64,000 nucleotides of DNA from Pseudonocardia sp. T1-2H. Lineage in GTDB: Bacteria > Actinomycetota > Actinomycetes > Mycobacteriales > Pseudonocardiaceae. A model generated the notes under the pieces. It worked only from the letters and a program-made list of their open reading frames with translations, made no database searches and was not told the origin of the DNA. A program made the position numbers and the translations under genes. Location: positions 5,518,001 to 5,582,000 of the forward strand of contig NZ_JBBPCL010000001.1 of NCBI RefSeq assembly GCF_038039215.1, read 5' to 3'. Of the stretch, positions 62,976 through 64,000 are shown in pieces (the stretch's first letter is position 1; each line of letters begins with the position of its first letter).

Positions 62976-64000
62976 GTGTCCATCCCGGGTGATGAGGAAC
63001 AGCGCCTCATCGGCGGCCGCTACCGGCTGTCGTCGAAACTGGGTAGCGGCGCGATGGGCACGGTCTGGTCCGGTTACGACGAGGTGCTCCAGCGCCGGGT
63101 CGCGGTCAAGGAGCTGAAGGTGCCGCCGGGCATCCCGCACGGCGAAGCCCTGGCGATGCGCGAGCGGATGCTGCGCGAGGCGCGCGCCCTCGGCGGGCTG
63201 TCCCACCCCAACGTCATCACCGTGTTCGACGTCGTCGACGTCGACGGCCAGCCGATGGTCGTCCTCGAGATGGTCCCGTCGCGGAACCTGGCCATGCTGA
63301 TCACCGATCAGGGGCGGCTCTCGTCCGTCCAGGCGGGGGTCGTCGGCTTCGCCACCGGGGCGGCCCTGCGCGCGGCGCACCGGGCGGGCATCACGCACAG
63401 GGACGTCAAGCCGGGCAACGTCCTCGTCGCCCACGACGGCCGGATCAAGCTCACGGACTTCGGCATCGCGCGCAACGTCGCGGACGCCCCGATGACCACC
63501 GCCGGGCTCGTCCTCGGCTCCCCCGCCTACATCGCGCCCGAGGTCGCCGCGGGCCAACCCGTGACGCCGGCCGCGGACCTGTGGGGCCTGGGCGCGACGC
63601 TGTTCGCCGCGATCGAGGGCCGCCCGCCCTACGACGTGCACGGGGACCCGGTGTCCACGATCACCGAGGTCGTGGACGGCGAGGTGCCGCGGCCCAGCGG
63701 CTCCGGCCCGATCACCGAAGTGATCGCCGCGCTGATGGTCAAGGAGCCGGAGCGCCGGATGCCGCTCGACGAGGTGCGGCGCCGGTTGCGCCCGCTGCTC
63801 GCGGACCCGGACGACCCGCTCTACCCCGGCTCCCCGGACGCGCCCACCGTCGCCGCGATGATCACCCGGCCCGGGGACCAGGTGCCGACGCCGCGGTCCG
63901 CGTCGTCGGGCGCGGTCACCGAGCACCCCGCCGAACGCTCGCAGCGCGCCGGGGTCGCGGGCTCCTCGCGGCTCCCGGCCCCGGGTGGCTCCCGCCCTGC
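62976..64000 (+). CDS. Serine/threonine protein kinase, 3' end beyond window
   Basis: About 341 residues visible. The Hanks-type kinase domain starts at YRLSSKLGSGAMGTVWSGYD (glycine loop), with the lysine in RVAVKELK, catalytic loop ITHRDVKPGNVLVAHDGRIK and metal motif TDFGIARN; SPAYIAPEVAAG and ADLWGLGATLFAAIEGRPPY complete it by about 265. A Pro/Ser-rich juxtamembrane linker then runs off the window; a membrane helix is expected in the missing part. GTG at 62976 follows GACAAT by 7 nt; an in-frame ATG at 62967 is the alternative start. It may sense envelope state, as PknB-like kinases do. Confidence 0.92.
   Translation, partial: MSIPGDEEQRLIGGRYRLSSKLGSGAMGTVWSGYDEVLQRRVAVKELKVPPGIPHGEALAMRERMLREARALGGLSHPNVITVFDVVDVDGQPMVVLEMVPSRNLAMLITDQGRLSSVQAGVVGFATGAALRAAHRAGITHRDVKPGNVLVAHDGRIKLTDFGIARNVADAPMTTAGLVLGSPAYIAPEVAAGQPVTPAADLWGLGATLFAAIEGRPPYDVHGDPVSTITEVVDGEVPRPSGSGPITEVIAALMVKEPERRMPLDEVRRRLRPLLADPDDPLYPGSPDAPTVAAMITRPGDQVPTPRSASSGAVTEHPAERSQRAGVAGSSRLPAPGGSRP

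Overview
The window is high-GC DNA from a mycolata-related actinomycete. I infer Pseudonocardiaceae, probably Pseudonocardia or a close relative, from a WhiB2 regulator, F420 biosynthesis genes, the arabinogalactan-linker rhamnosyltransferase, an LCP ligase, the accA3/accD5 acyl-CoA carboxylase and an actinobacterial conservon, together with many GTG starts. No tRNA, rRNA, insertion sequence, phage, CRISPR array or replication origin was seen. Gene order from about 3.4 to 34 kb and from 49.5 to 62.6 kb closely follows the M. tuberculosis Rv3255c-Rv3285 and Rv3303c-Rv3305c neighbourhoods (locus numbers recalled, not searched).

Layout. 1-3.4 kb: amino-acid permease, alanine dehydrogenase with a divergent Lrp regulator, and a CDF metal transporter. 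3.4-9.2 kb: manA, a SIS-fold protein, a Trm112-like protein and manB (mannose phosphate supply), DUF3499, a zincin-fold protein and whiB2. 9.3-14.5 kb: a site-2 protease relative, a NUDIX enzyme, fbiB/fbiA (coenzyme F420), glutathione peroxidase and an AlkA-type glycosylase. 14.5-20.5 kb: manC, wbbL, a TPR protein, an LCP ligase and a TIGR03089 protein. Mannose activation, the rhamnosyl linker and the ligase together describe envelope glycan assembly. 20.6-32.2 kb: ilvA, fadE25 with a TetR regulator, purE/purK, GtrA, a two-component system, hisN, MaoC, HMG-CoA lyase, a PH-domain protein and birA. 32.4-34.3 kb: accD5 and its epsilon subunit.

Two islands interrupt the conserved order. The first (34.9-40.9 kb) is a four-gene conservon (ATPase, DUF742, roadblock, sensor kinase) plus an orphan hypX. 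The second (40.9-49.5 kb) is a complete N-acetylglucosamine uptake and catabolism locus: DasR-like regulator, ROK kinase, nagB, nagA, PTS enzyme I, HPr, EIIC, and a divergent EIIB-EIIA-HAD operon. The conserved order then resumes with maf, sseA and sufE. A three-gene unit follows (51.7-54.0 kb): a TIGR04222 membrane protein with a Gly/Cys tail, a DUF692/MNIO oxidase and a partner-like protein, which looks like a peptide-modification system. After it come accA3, a GNAT, a degenerate exonuclease, lpdA, a gamma-glutamylcyclotransferase-fold protein, an endonuclease-fold protein, an M20 amidohydrolase and the start of a Ser/Thr kinase.

Three window-wide patterns stand out. (1) A 22-bp-period repeat with an 8-bp GCGANTCG core forms six arrays (39 units) at gene 3' ends. 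(2) About twenty genes carry a TANNNT-like -10 box 6-9 nt before the start codon, which predicts leaderless mRNAs. (3) Seven conserved genes (manA, purK, a response regulator, birA, hypX, nagA, sufE) carry reading-frame breaks with intact coding on both sides, which most simply suggests indel errors in the assembly.
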